Position numbers and translations under genes: made by a program. DNA of 64,000 bases from Berberis thunbergii (lineage: Eukaryota > Streptophyta > Magnoliopsida > Ranunculales > Berberidaceae): NCBI GenBank assembly GCA_003290165.1, contig QNQO01006266.1, forward strand, positions 1 to 64,000. Reading direction: 5' to 3'. How positions within the stretch are numbered: position 1 is the stretch's first letter; each line of letters opens with the position of its first letter. The notes below the pieces were generated by a model. That model had not been told where the DNA came from. It saw only the letters and a program-made list of their open reading frames with translations, and did not search any database. This document shows positions 47,127 through 57,890 of the stretch, piece after piece.

Positions 47127-47779
47127 TTAACCAAACCAAAGAGTATATATCTCAGCTTCCCCCCAGTCAATCCATACTCATTAGAAGTAATAGAGAGATA
47201 TTCACACATCATTCTCAAACACCTGGCACTCTTTAGCAACTTTTATCATAGCCAAACCCAGATATAACCCCCCCCCCCTCTCTGTCATCGTGTTTTTTTT
47301 TTTTTTTCAAAGTAATAAATATGAATATAATAAATGTTAACATATGAATCCCGATTGTAGAAACATAGCTAAAAATTGGGTTTAGATTCAGGTTGTTGTT
47401 GCTGATTTGTTTGGTGTGGTGTATATCTCACATTCCTTGTCTTTCACCTTCTCAGCTACATTCACATCAATCTTCTTACTGTGCGTGCATCTAAATAATA
47501 GGGAAACAAACAATAAGGAAGAATAAATCAAACCTGTAAGGAATCCTGCTGCTCCTCCTAAATTAGTACACATGATTAGATGAATATGAGCAGCACCTCC
47601 ATGATAAGTACTAGCTAGCAACATGTTAACCCATTTAAATGTGGCGGACAACAGCGGGGCTAGAAAATTATTGTGTATTCGAATCATAGGAGCTAGTAAT
47701 CGACGATATGCTCATATTGGTGACGTGATGAATTTAGGAGAAATAACGATCGAAACTTAAATCTCAAGTACAAAGATCA
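47127..47779 (-). other. Intergenic DNA with one possible small membrane-protein frame
   Basis: An open minus frame of 99 codons (47,687-47,388) begins [14 protein letters not shown] and has one or two hydrophobic segments (GGAAGFLTGLIYSSLLFVSL). I recognise no family and see no splice structure or neighbour supporting it. A C11 run lies at 47,268-47,278. Confidence 0.3.
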
Positions 47780-48088
47780 CACTACATCAAATTGGCATAT
47801 TTGTAACAATTTAAAAAACAGTAACACTTTTGAGCTATTACAATCCATCGAACAATTTCTAGTCAAAACTAAATTTAGTCAACAAAATGAAAAATAGCTA
47901 CACAAAAAAAGTGATACAATAAATTAGATCACCATGAATATCATCACTTGTAAGCCCATACTGTTTGTGGTAATACAATTATTAAATCACTTTGTTTGTG
48001 AAAATGTGTGAAATTGTTTTGTGGATTGTTATAGTTCAAAAGTATTACAGTTTTTTGGATTGTTAAAAAATGCCAATTTGGTGTAGTG
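47780..48088. mobile_element. CACTA-type MITE, 309 bp, 3-bp target duplication
   Basis: Begins CACTACATCAAATTGGCA and ends TGCCAATTTGGTGTAGTG. The arms pair over roughly 80 bp. TCA flanks both sides (47,777-47,779 and 48,089-48,091), the 3-bp duplication typical of CACTA transposition. No coding capacity. Confidence 0.9.
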
Positions 48089-48448
48089 TCAACATGATGC
48101 TCATAAGTTTAGTTAACTCAACGTAGATTCAACATTTCGATGGGAAACTTCTTAAACTGTCATGCATAGAAACCTAGGCGAGCCGCCAAGGTCATCACGT
48201 TGCATTGCCAATCGCCGTCACACCACTGTCGTCATCACGGCGTCAGCCTCGACAATTGCTGCTACAAGAGCAACTGCTTCTTTGCGTGGTGGGCGGCTCA
48301 TCTGTCAGAGACAACACTTTTTGCAGAGACTGTTTCCTTGCGTGGCGGTTCCTTTGCACAGACTGCTTCTTTGCGCGGTGGAAGGATCTGTCAAGGTCCT
48401 GTCCATCTGTAGGGTTCCTCTCCCAACCGCCTTTACATCTTGATGTAA

Positions 48449-50419
48449 TGTCAGGCCCCACAGCCGACATCCCCCATCCCTTGGGTTCTAGACATGGGGA
48501 AGCATCGGCAGCCCCTAAGCCTTCCTTTGCCCAAATTTTGGGCAAGATTTTGGTGGATGACACTGCGGAGACTCAGGTCGAAGGTACTCGTTTTCGTAAA
48601 AAGGGGGCACCTGCAATTGGCATCATGGCATCGGATGAAGTACGTGGTGAAGCTTTCATGGAGAAACATGTCATCGTTATCAAATTTTCCAGTTACAGAC
48701 CAACTTTGGCAGATATTCGAGATTCGATTCACAGATCATGGGGAATTTTGGGCAATTTTTCGCTGGGGTTGCTGAATCAACGTCACGTGTTAGTTCGACT
48801 TCAGTCTAAAATGGAAGCAAAGAAAGTCCTGTCGCGCGACTCTTTTCTGATTCGTGAAGTTCGGTTTAAAGCTTTCCATTGGCACGATGGTTTCAGTTTG
48901 AAGGAAGACCCTATTTCGGTGCCACTTTGGGTAGAGTTGCCTAACTTACCTTTGCATTTATTTCATCCTCCTATTTTAAAAGCAATTGTCAACTCTTTTG
49001 GTGGTTTTTTGCGGATGGATGATCATACTCGTTGCCTCTCGCGCTCGGGTTTTGCCCGCGTATGCGTGGAGATGTCCTTAGCGGAGAAATTACCACATAG
49101 AGTATGGATAGACAGGGCAAATAACAGGGGATTCTGGCAAAAGATTGAGTATCCTGGTTTCAAATATTGCGATTTTTGCTCTTTGATAGGTCAGCAAGAG
49201 GAGTTTTCCAGGAAAAAGCTTGGTATTAAGGGCGGAGGGGGAGGCCCGGTTCCCGGTAAAGTGGAAAAGGCAGTACAGCCACAGGTTGAAAACAAAAACA
49301 TAAAGCAACAATACGTTCCCGTTTTCAAAAAATCTAAGTATCAAAATCCCACAGTTGGACCGAGTGGAGCAAATAACAGCCAGGGGGTGGAACTTGAGGA
49401 AGGCGTAGGTGAGCAGAGGCCGGTGGCCAGGGATCTGGTTAATGTGGTTCTGTCAAACAAATTTGAGTCGCTTTCTGAAAACATAGAAGCAGATGGGAGT
49501 GAGAAAATGGTTCATGTCAGTGCTGAGCAGGATCCAGAATCTACCGAAGAATGCCTTCTAGAGGCGGGGTACACAACTTCGAAGATTGCAAATACTATTG
49601 GAATTCACGAACAGCTGCCACCGCCACCAGATGATGTAATCTCAGGGTCCAAAAGTGGTCGGTCTGATGTCATGACAAAGGACAATACTTGCTCGGAACT
49701 TCCCCTTGCGGCGCAGCCGCATGACGTTTCCTGGCGACACTCAATTGGTGCACTCAGAATCAACGAATGCAGTTGTTTTGGATCAGACTTTGAGTTCTTC
49801 AGCGCAACCTGGAACGGAGAACGCAGCTGTCTTATGCCCGCTGGATCAGTCTTTGTGCAACTCAAGGCCCAGTGTTCCAGCAGGGGATATTTGTGTGGCT
49901 TCGTCACAGGACGCTCCACCTGCGACCACCGCCAGTCCAAGGATGACCTCTGCTCCCAGGCCCAACCAGTCCCCAGTGCAATGTTGGGTCCAGACTTCCA
50001 TCGCGGATGTTGCGCCTTCCCAGACAACGCAGGTAGCAAGGGGCGAATCAACTCATTTGATCACTCAGTCAGAGATGCCATCCATTGAGCATGGATCGAA
50101 ACAGGACGTAGGGGCAGGCTTGGGGAAATCAACAGTGTTGGACCGCTTGACAGTGGTTCTGGCCAAGCGAGCAATACCCGCGGCGTCTGGTACGCTTTCA
50201 GTGGCCGAGGAAGCGAGGAAGGACAAGAATGGGGGTGAATTGTTTGATGTTGTTGTCCAGTTGTTCGAGGAGACCCGTGTGTTGAAACAAAAGAAAAAGT
50301 CAATGAATACTACTACACTTGATAGCGCCACAGATGACAGTGACGTGGTTGTGTCGGACTCGGAGTTGGGGCCGAATTCACAGGGTATTACTGACCTATT
50401 TTTTGGGGGCACACTCTGA
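48449..50419 (+). pseudogene. LINE ORF1 (DUF4283/zinc-knuckle), frameshifted
   Basis: The start is placed at the ATG at 48,449 (MSGPTADIPHPLGS), where similarity to the 0.1-kb copy begins; the frame is open further upstream but unsupported. Domains: DUF4283-like RNA-binding fold (residues ~70-220; VIVIKFSSYRPTLADIR, LRMDDHTRCLSRSGFARVCV), then the zinc-knuckle position CDFCSLIGQQEEFS, where His and the last Cys have become Gln and Ser. The frame shifts near 49,700-49,720, and the C-terminal part continues at about 49,706-50,419 (SDVVVSDSELGPNSQGITD) to the stop. ORF2 starts 90 bp downstream. Confidence 0.88.
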
Positions 50420-50508
50420 TGAGGATCTTCAGAACAAAGTCAAATCGGCGGCTCTTCCGAGCAATCGTTGTAAGACTAAGAGGGGTAAATTTTCTTCCCG
50501 TGTTTAAG

Positions 50509-53500
50509 ATGATGGAAAATATTATGTTTTGGAATGCTCGTGGGGTTGGTAATCAGGCCACGAGGAGGAGGTTAAAAAGTATGGTTCTGGATAATAAAGT
50601 CAGGATCCTTATGATTGCGGAGCCCATGATTGACACTAGTAGATCTACGGAGCTTGGTAACAAGCTCCACCTTGGTGGTTTTGCCTCGAACGACACTTTT
50701 GGTAGCAAGATTTGGATTCTATGGGATACTTCTCTTGCTCTCTCGGTGGTGGATATGTCGGACCAGATCATTCATTGCCAGGTAACATACTCTTCATCAA
50801 GAATTTATTTGATTTCTTTTGTTTATGCTAAATGTTTTGTGGATGAAAGACGGACCTTTGGTTGAATATGGCCAATTTTGCTTCAAACCATGACATTCCT
50901 TGAATAGTCGGAGGTGATTTTAACACTTATTTGCATTCGGGTGAGAAAGTTGGGGGGGGGGGGGGGGGTAGAGCCGTCCAGGGCAAGCATGTCACAATTC
51001 TCCGACTGCATTGACAGCAGTGGTTTAATTGATTGTGGATTCTCGGGCCCTCGTCTCACGTGGTGCAATAACAGGCGGGGCAGTGAACGTATTTGGGCGA
51101 GACTTGATAGGATTTTTGTTAATTCAGCTTGGTTGACAGGTCTGGGCAGCCCTAAAGTGGAACATCTTAGCAGAACTTTTTCAGATCACTCTCCTTTGCT
51201 GGCTTCCATGCCAACCCAATCAAAAATCGGTTTTGTGCCTTTTCGGTTTCTTAATATGTGGACAACTCATCTGGAGTTTCTGGATCTGGTCAAGGACACG
51301 TGGATGACTGATATGGGTACTATGAGACCCATTGATAGAGTGGATGCCAAACTTAAACTAACACGAAGAGTTCTTATACAGTGGAACAGGACAGTCTTTG
51401 GTAATGTGTTCAGCAGGATCCGCGCCTTAGAGGATGAAATGCAACAGTGGGAAACAACACTGTTGGCGGGGTTTGCTAGTTCCAGCAATAATGGTCTACA
51501 TGCTGATGCTAATTGGGATGTACAGGCTTGCTGCAATTTACATCGATGTAAGGCAGAGTACAGATTAGCTCTCAAACCGGAAGAACTTTATTGGCTTCAA
51601 AAATCAGGTGAAAAAGAGTTCAAGGAGGGGGATGCATGCACTAAGTATTTCTTTGCTTCCACCAGATCAAAACAAAAGCGACGAGCCATCCAGCAGATTA
51701 CTTTACCGTGCGGTAGAGTTATTTCGGATCCTGGTGAGATTCTTGTTAAATCCAATGAATTTTTTGCCAATATGATGTCTTCTCCAGGTGATTGTACGGA
51801 AGATACAGACTTGCTTAATTGTCTCCCGAAGTTGGTGGAATCTGGTCAATGTGAGTTTTTGGTCAAACGTCCTTCCTTGGAGGAAGTGAGAGATGTTATT
51901 TTTGACATTCCCAAAAATAGTGCACCAGGGCCGGATGGCTTTACGGCGGATTTCTTTCAGTTTTGTTGGGATTTTTTGATCATGGACATTTGGGAGGCAG
52001 CTATACAATTTTTTGAAGGGGAGGTAATGCCGTCGTCATTTTCGGGGAATTTCATGGCTCTGATTCCAAAAATTGAGAATCCAGTTTCCTTTTCTGATTT
52101 TCGCCCAATCAGTCTGTGCAATGTGATTTACAAGATCTTCAGTAAAATCTTATGCAATAGGCTGGTAGGTATCCTACCTAGGTTGATTTTTCAGGAGCAA
52201 GGGGCTTTTGTTAAAGGCAGGTTCATTGGTGAAAATATTGGCCTTGCGCAGGAATTGATTAGAGATATTAACAGAAAGGTTATTGGAGGTAATGTGGTGC
52301 TGAAAATTGACATGGAGAAAGCATATGAGAGAATGGAATGAAATTTTTTGCTTGCAGTTCTTAAAATTTTTTGCTTTAATGGTAGATTTTGCCATCTCAT
52401 CTCCAACTGTGTGGCATTTAGTGGATTTTCGGTTTTGCTCCAAGGAGTCTACAAAGGTTTTTTTAGATCCACTAGGGGTTTAAGGCAAGGAGATCCTCTT
52501 TCGCCGTTTCTTTTCATTATTGCCTCTGAAATGTTGAGTAGGGGATTGAAAACAACTTTTAAGAATGAAAAAATTGGGTGTTATTATACTCCCAGGAACT
52601 GCAGCCCTATCTCCCATCTTCTGTATGCAGACGATACTCTCATTTTTCTAAATGGCAGACAGTCCTCAGTCATGGGTTGCATGGAGTTTCTGCGATGGTA
52701 CTGTCAGTCCTCGGGCAGAAAATCAATGAAGAAAAAAGTTCTTTTACTTTGGATGACAAGGCAGTAGCGGAGCGCATTGTGGCTTTAAAGAGTTATACTG
52801 ATTTTCGATTTCATGTTTGCCCATTGAAATATTTGGGCGGACCAGTGTTCCAAGGGAGAGTTAAAATTTCGTACTTTGAAGATTTAATTACTTAGATTCA
52901 GGCTCGTATTCAGGGATGGAAGGCCAAATTGTTATCCCCAGGAGGCCGACTAATTTTGATTAGGCACGTCCTTAGTTCTATTCCTATTTATATTCTTAGT
53001 GCCATGTGTGTACCAAGTACAGTTTTAGCTCGAATTATTAGTCTGATGGAGGACTTCTTTTGGGGGGATTGTGAAGGTCATTTAAAGAAAAATTGGGTGT
53101 CATGGGACAACATTTGCTTTCCACGTGCGGAAGAAGGTTTGGGAGTTAGAGATTTGAGGGTGGTGATGAAGGTCTTTTGAATCAAGGCTCTTTGGAGACT
53201 ACTGACCTCAGACTCATTATGACTTCTTTTATGAAGAACAAATACTGGATACGAGGCGTTGCTTTAAATATTCAACCGGTCAAAGATGGGTCTTCTCATT
53301 TTTTTAAAGAGATCATGCTTGGGCGACCGTTTCTTTTGAGTAATTCGCTTTGGCGCATTGGCATGGGGGATATAAGTTTTTTTGAGGAAAACTGGAACTT
53401 GGTGGCATCTTTCAAGAGACCGACGGTGATGGTTAATCAAGGTTTTTGGCCTTCAGTCAACGAGGTGATTTTGAATAATTTTGAATTGGTTCATCCAGAT

Positions 53501-54700
53501 ATTAGAAGCTTGGCGCGTGGTCTTTTTGCGGATAGATTATGTGGCGAGGCCCATGAGCAGGACACGTGTGTGTGGGTTCCAAGTAATAATGAGATTTTTT
53601 CCCTTCAATCAGCTTATGAACTGTTACGAAAAAATGGGAGGGTCAAGGCACTAAATCAACTACTTTGGCAAGATCTTCTTCCTTCCAGAATATCAGTCTT
53701 CGTTTGGAAATTACTCCGTAGAGAAATGCCAGTGGATGGGGAATTATACAGATGTGGTATCAGCCTGGCATCTAAATGTCGTTGTTGTAGCTCGCCAAAG
53801 CAAGAATCCTTGAAGCATCTCTTCCTAGATGGCGAATTTGCGATGCAGGTGTGGAGTCATTTTGATAGGATCTTCGACGTACATACACGAAGACCATCAG
53901 AAGTCTCAACGGTGCTAGCCACTTGGTTCAAGAGAGCTAAACGCGATTTGCAAACAGGTGTGCTATTCTTTCTTTCTCCTATGTTCATTCCGTGGGAAAT
54001 TTGGAAACAAAGATGCAAATGTGTTTATGAAAATGTTCTCCCAAATCCAGCATATGCAATTTTGAACATTAGGCGTCAGTTGAGATTGGCAAATACTTTT
54101 ATAACCCCCAAGCAAGTTAGCATAAACAAGGCCCCCCTACGGGCTTTGGGGTTGAATGTGCTCCCTGTTAAAAGGAAGTTTGTTCGAATTGTTGTTTGAC
54201 ACCCTCCCCCTTTAGATTTTGTTGCGCTTAATGTGGATGACTCTTCCTGCAAGGACAAGGCAGCCGGCGGTGTGATTATTAGAGACTCGAGGGGTTCATG
54301 TGTTGTGGGAAAACAAATGTTTTTTGGTGCAGGATCCAACAACAAAGCGGAAATTTTGGCTCTTTTGAAGGGGCTCCGCCTCTGTCTTGACTGAGGTTTC
54401 AAAAAGGTGGTTATCCAAACGGATTCGGCTCTTGTTTGCGGTTGGTTTTTAGATTATTTACAAATACCTTGGCATTTGGAGAATATTTTAAAAGAAATTA
54501 AGTTATTGGCAGCGACACTGACGTTAGAGTGTCAACATATCTATAGAGAGGCTAATGCGGTGGCAGATTCATTGGCAGATAGAGCACAAAAAGATCATAG
54601 GACTGTTTCTTTCAATGGGAATGATTTGCCTAGGAAAGTTGCAGGCTTGGTTGTGCTAGACAGATTACATACGGCGTACATTCGCCATGTGGATGAGTAG
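50509..54700 (+). pseudogene. LINE ORF2: endonuclease, reverse transcriptase, zf-RVT, RNase H; multiply broken
   Basis: In active elements it nicks target DNA and copies the element RNA. The endonuclease starts MMENIMFWNARGVGN (50,509); VGGDFN is at 50,907-50,924. Reverse transcriptase: SAPGPDGFTADFFQFCW (~51,920), FRPISLCNVIYKI (~52,100), KIDMEKAYERME (52,306), LRQGDPLSPFLF (~52,483) and HLLYADDTLIF (52,615). The zf-RVT region is at ~53,660-53,880 (WQDLLPSRISVFVWKLL). RNase H is at ~54,220-54,600 (NVDDSS, NNKAEILALL, QTDSALV, ADSLADRA). Breaks: frame change near 50,850; TGA at 50,901; frame change at a G17 run (50,952-50,968); TGA at 52,339; frame change near 52,720; TAG at 52,893; frame change near 53,177; TGA at 54,197 and 54,391. 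Confidence 0.92.
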
Positions 54701-55172
54701 CTATCTGATTGTTCTATGGCTGCGAGAATTTGGAGCTATCAGAGTGTTGCGATGCAGATGCGAATCTTGAGCGCAGGGATTGTTGCGAGATGGACAACAA
54801 GTGTGCTAACACGTTGGCATCGCTGAGGTGCTAATGCAGTTCCCTGTGGTGCAGGATGCGGGTGTTGCTGCATGAGCATTTGATCATATCTGGCAGTTTG
54901 GGCGGTGCCACTAGCTCGTTGTATGTTCATGCTGGGGATATCTATGTTTGATGGTCCTCCTTTCAGCGTTGGTGACAGTTTGGACTTGCTTTTAACATTT
55001 TGGTTTACGGCTGTAGCTAAAATTTTGTTTTGATTTTTTTACGGGTAAAGTCGTCATGTACCCCTGTATTGATTGTAAATCAATTTTTTGATAATTAATA
55101 AAGGTCTGGCATTCCAGAGGTGCCCCTCCCCATTGGAGGTTTAATTAAAAAAAAAAAAAGGTTCAGTTAACT

Positions 55173-55646
55173 TACCCTAAGCCAAAAAGACGAACATGTT
55201 TCATTTTCGTTAAGTTTGTGAAATCCATTATGCAAGAAAATGTTTCAGCAAGGGGAAAAAAACAAAATTCAAGAGTAACAACTAACTGAAGAAACAACGT
55301 GATAGTTGTTCATATTGGAAGGATCTTAGAGCCAGTTAGTTGACTTCTACGTATCTGCAGGGCAAGTGTAGTTCAACTCTTCACATGTGTTTATCCATCT
55401 TTACAAAGACTGTTGCTCCTCAAATAGTGAAAGCCCTTGAGCATCATTGGTTTCATTATATATATAGATGTGGTACCGGTAGCAAATAACACCCAGTTAC
55501 CTAAACTTTCCAATTTGATTACCAGACCGACAAAATCTCTCCACCACATTCTGCAATGTAAGACCTATAAATGGTCATGTTCGGTACTTTTAGATTTGAG
55601 AATAAACCCTAGATGTAGAATCTCCAACTCTTCATTTGCATCACAA
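55173..55646. other. Short intergenic segment, carries the left copy of a flanking repeat
   Basis: No gene seen. The portion 55,535-55,646 is repeated at about 61,905-62,020, on the other side of the Pack-CACTA element. Confidence 0.5.
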
Positions 55647-56062
55647 CACTACAACTCCTTATTTATGACATTTAATAATAGCATTTTGAGCGAGGCTAAG
55701 AAATCAGGTTTTGCAATCAGGATGATGTGGCATCGTTAGAGAAATTTTTTACAACCTCAAGATACACATTAAATCTTTGGAGATTTTATCATTCTTTCCA
55801 GATCATGACACGTTATCTTGATTACAAAACATAATTGTAAAAACCTAGTTTCCTAGCATTTTAGCATTTTTTTACCTTTGTGCTATAAAATGTTAAGATT
55901 TAAGGACAATAGAGTTTGAAAATGCTACTAAAAGTGGAGCGGGAGCGGGAGACTAAACGATACAACCACTTAATTTGATTTAATGATCTGTGAATTCTCT
56001 ATCTATTTTCTAGTCGTTTAATACATGTGACTCGTGTTAACAAGTAATGTGACAGGGTGACA

Positions 56063-56595
56063 CGACTGGTCTTTGGGGTTTCTTCTCAATGCCTCTTTAT
56101 AATATTTCACAGCCTCAGTATAATTTTATTGCTTGAAGAACTTGTTAACTTTTTCATATTTAGCGAGGAAAAATTATGCTTCTCATGTTCTTCATTAGTC
56201 AATTTTGGATGAAAGTACTCTTGTTGCTCCAAAATCGTAATTTCTTTGTTCGCCTAGCATTGATGGGCTTTTTTTAGGATTGCAATGCTATGGTAGTGCC
56301 TTGTTGAAGGTTTCAATTGCAGATTCATAATCATTTGAGCATTTCGCCTCTTCACCAAAGCAATACTCTTCCTTGTCAATTCTCTTGCAATCATCTAAAG
56401 TCTAAGCGAAGTTCCTTTCTCTCTAGAGCTTTATCACAGTTCTCCATGCATTATTCATACTCTCCCATCTCCAAGTACACTGCTGACTTGTCAGTAATGG
56501 ATGAGATATCAGCATCATCAAGCTCAATTATATGCTGTAATGTAAATGCAGTCTCAACGTCCTTCTTTTTATAAGCAACATTCCCCAATTCATTC
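56063..56595 (-). pseudogene. HOP-like fragment: HOP/STI1 (Hsp70-Hsp90 organising protein) gene fragment
   Basis: On the minus strand the translated segments follow the TPR2A-TPR2B part of plant HOP/STI1 in order: AYKKKDVETAF, ELDDADISSITDKSAVYLEM, CDKALERKELRLDFR, then EQEYFHPKLTNEEHEK, and after a frame change KVNKFFKQ-stop-NYTEAVKYYKEALRRNPKDQ. In the intact protein these TPR repeats bind the C-termini of Hsp70/Hsp90. Here several stops and frame changes occur and both ends of the gene are missing. No intron is visible between the two TPR parts. The fragment lies inside the CACTA-bounded segment. Confidence 0.82.
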
Positions 56596-56955
56596 CAATG
56601 GCGATCAAGCCATAAAAGATGTGATTTTTGGTCCAGGAGAAAAGAAGTATCGCTTCTGCAAGGTATGTAAATTTCTGCACTATGACTGAAGCTTACTGAA
56701 GAAATAGAGTAACTACTTATCTCTCTGCCTCCTTATTTCAATCTTTCTTTTCATTGAGTGAAGGATACGTGTATTGTAACATGCATTTATTTTTCTTATT
56801 ATTGACAAATTAAGATTTCATGCTTTCATATAAGCCAATAAGCATGGCCTTTAACCGAGGCCAACAACATAAACTGGTTTAGACTTTAGACAATTTTGTT
56901 CAGTTAATCCATTCATCTATTGTTGGTCTTATATTGCAAGAATAGTGTAACATCC

Positions 56956-57475
56956 TGATAGGATTCTACCTCCTATTAAATATACTTATTCTAGGAGAAA
57001 GAAACATCATAAGAAATGTTGAAGAGTAATGAAGGTTACAGTATGTAAATATGTTGTTACATGTATAACGGTTTAGTGCTCTGTTAGAAATGCTGTGAGT
57101 ACTCTGTTAGGAAGGGTTACTGTTAGATGTTCTGTTAGAGTAGCTGTCAATAATGTTAGTGCTATAAATAAGAGAGAAAGAGGAGAAAACATTCAGTCAT
57201 TGATTTGTAATAAGTTTGTACACAAGTGCAACTGCTCTTTGGAGACTGGACATCTCGAATTGTCTACAATTTCTATCAATACAAATTGTTTTCTGTTTCT
57301 TTTATCCATTCTGCTTGACTGCCATTGCAATTCTGCATTCTCTGAATCAATTCCTTAGTCATCAATTGTAATTCCTGCAAGATCAACTCTCTATCTGTTT
57401 TGATCTCTGTCAATTGATTTGCATCTTTTGCTTCCAATCTGCAGAGCAGTATTATAACTAGGTCAGAATTTATCA
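56956..57475 (+). repeat. 5' LTR of the deleted chromovirus
   Basis: Starts TGATAGGATTCTACC and ends GAATTTATCA. TATA-like CTATAAATAAGAGAG at about 57,161 sits ~315 bp before the end. The first ~65 bp are also the end of the integrase coding sequence in the 3' copy. Confidence 0.93.
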
Positions 57476-57477
57476 AA

Positions 57478-57492
57478 TTGGTATCAATGCAC
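57478..57492 (+). promoter_or_regulatory. Primer-binding site of the deleted chromovirus
   Basis: TTGGTATCAATGCAC begins 3 bp after the LTR. It matches the initiator-Met type (TGGTATCAGAGC) except at two positions. Confidence 0.75.
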
Positions 57493-57860
57493 AAAGGCCC
57501 GTGGCTTACTTTAGTATTGCAAATTCGGTATTGATGCAAGCACAAAGACCAGTGGCTTACTTTAGTCAAGTGTTGGGGCAACGAGCTCGGCTCAAATATA
57601 TTCACGAGAAGGAATTGATGGCCATTGTTTTGGTGGTTACAAAATGGAGGGCGTATTTGTTGGGTAGAAAATTCGTGGTTCGCACTGATTAGAAGAGTCT
57701 GCGGTTTTTATTGGAACATCGGATCATTGGAGCAAAATATCAGAAATGGGTGAGTAAGTTGTTGGGTTACCAATTTGAGATTCAATATAGATCAGGATCT
57801 TCGAATACGGCGGCTGATGCGTTATCCCGATTTCATCCATCGCCTTCTTGCTCTCAACTG
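57493..57860 (+). pseudogene. RNase H remnant of the deleted chromovirus
   Basis: QAQRPVAYFSQVLGQRARLK, then KELMAIVLVVTKWRAYLLG and VVRTD, followed by a stop (57,690-57,692) where Gln or Lys is usual. The frame continues with LEHRIIGAKYQKWVSKLLGY and NTAADALSRF. The part begins abruptly at the deletion joint; a 24-bp block (CAAAGRCCRGTGGCTTACTT...) occurs twice here, at about 57,493 and 57,541. Confidence 0.85.
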
Positions 57861-57890
57861 GCATTACCCACCTAGCATGACTGGTCTGTA

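Larger units (their letters stand above)
48119..55160 (+). mobile_element. Full-length L1-like LINE, inactivated, 7.04 kb
   Basis: ORF1, ORF2 (endonuclease, reverse transcriptase, zf-RVT, RNase H), a 3' UTR and a poly-A tail (55,147-55,159) are all present in order. The flanks GTTTAGTTAACT (48,107-48,118) and GTTCAGTTAACT (55,161-55,172) agree at 11 of 12 positions and mark the target duplication. The 3' UTR (TTAATAAAGGTCTGGCATTC, CCCTCCCCATTGGAGG) is shared with fragments at 8.7, 9.2 and 23.6 kb. Confidence 0.92.

Noticed and set aside
47780..48088. Second end of the 42-kb CACTA element
   Set aside because: The segment is closed by its own matching ends and a TCA duplication, and its terminus (CACTACATCAAATTGG) differs from CACTACAAGAAAACT.
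49605..50051. 148-codon minus-strand frame
   Set aside because: Antisense shadow of LINE ORF1; no independent motif.
56317..56574. Plus-strand 85-codon frame
   Set aside because: Antisense of the HOP/STI1 fragment, which matches the family in order on the minus strand.
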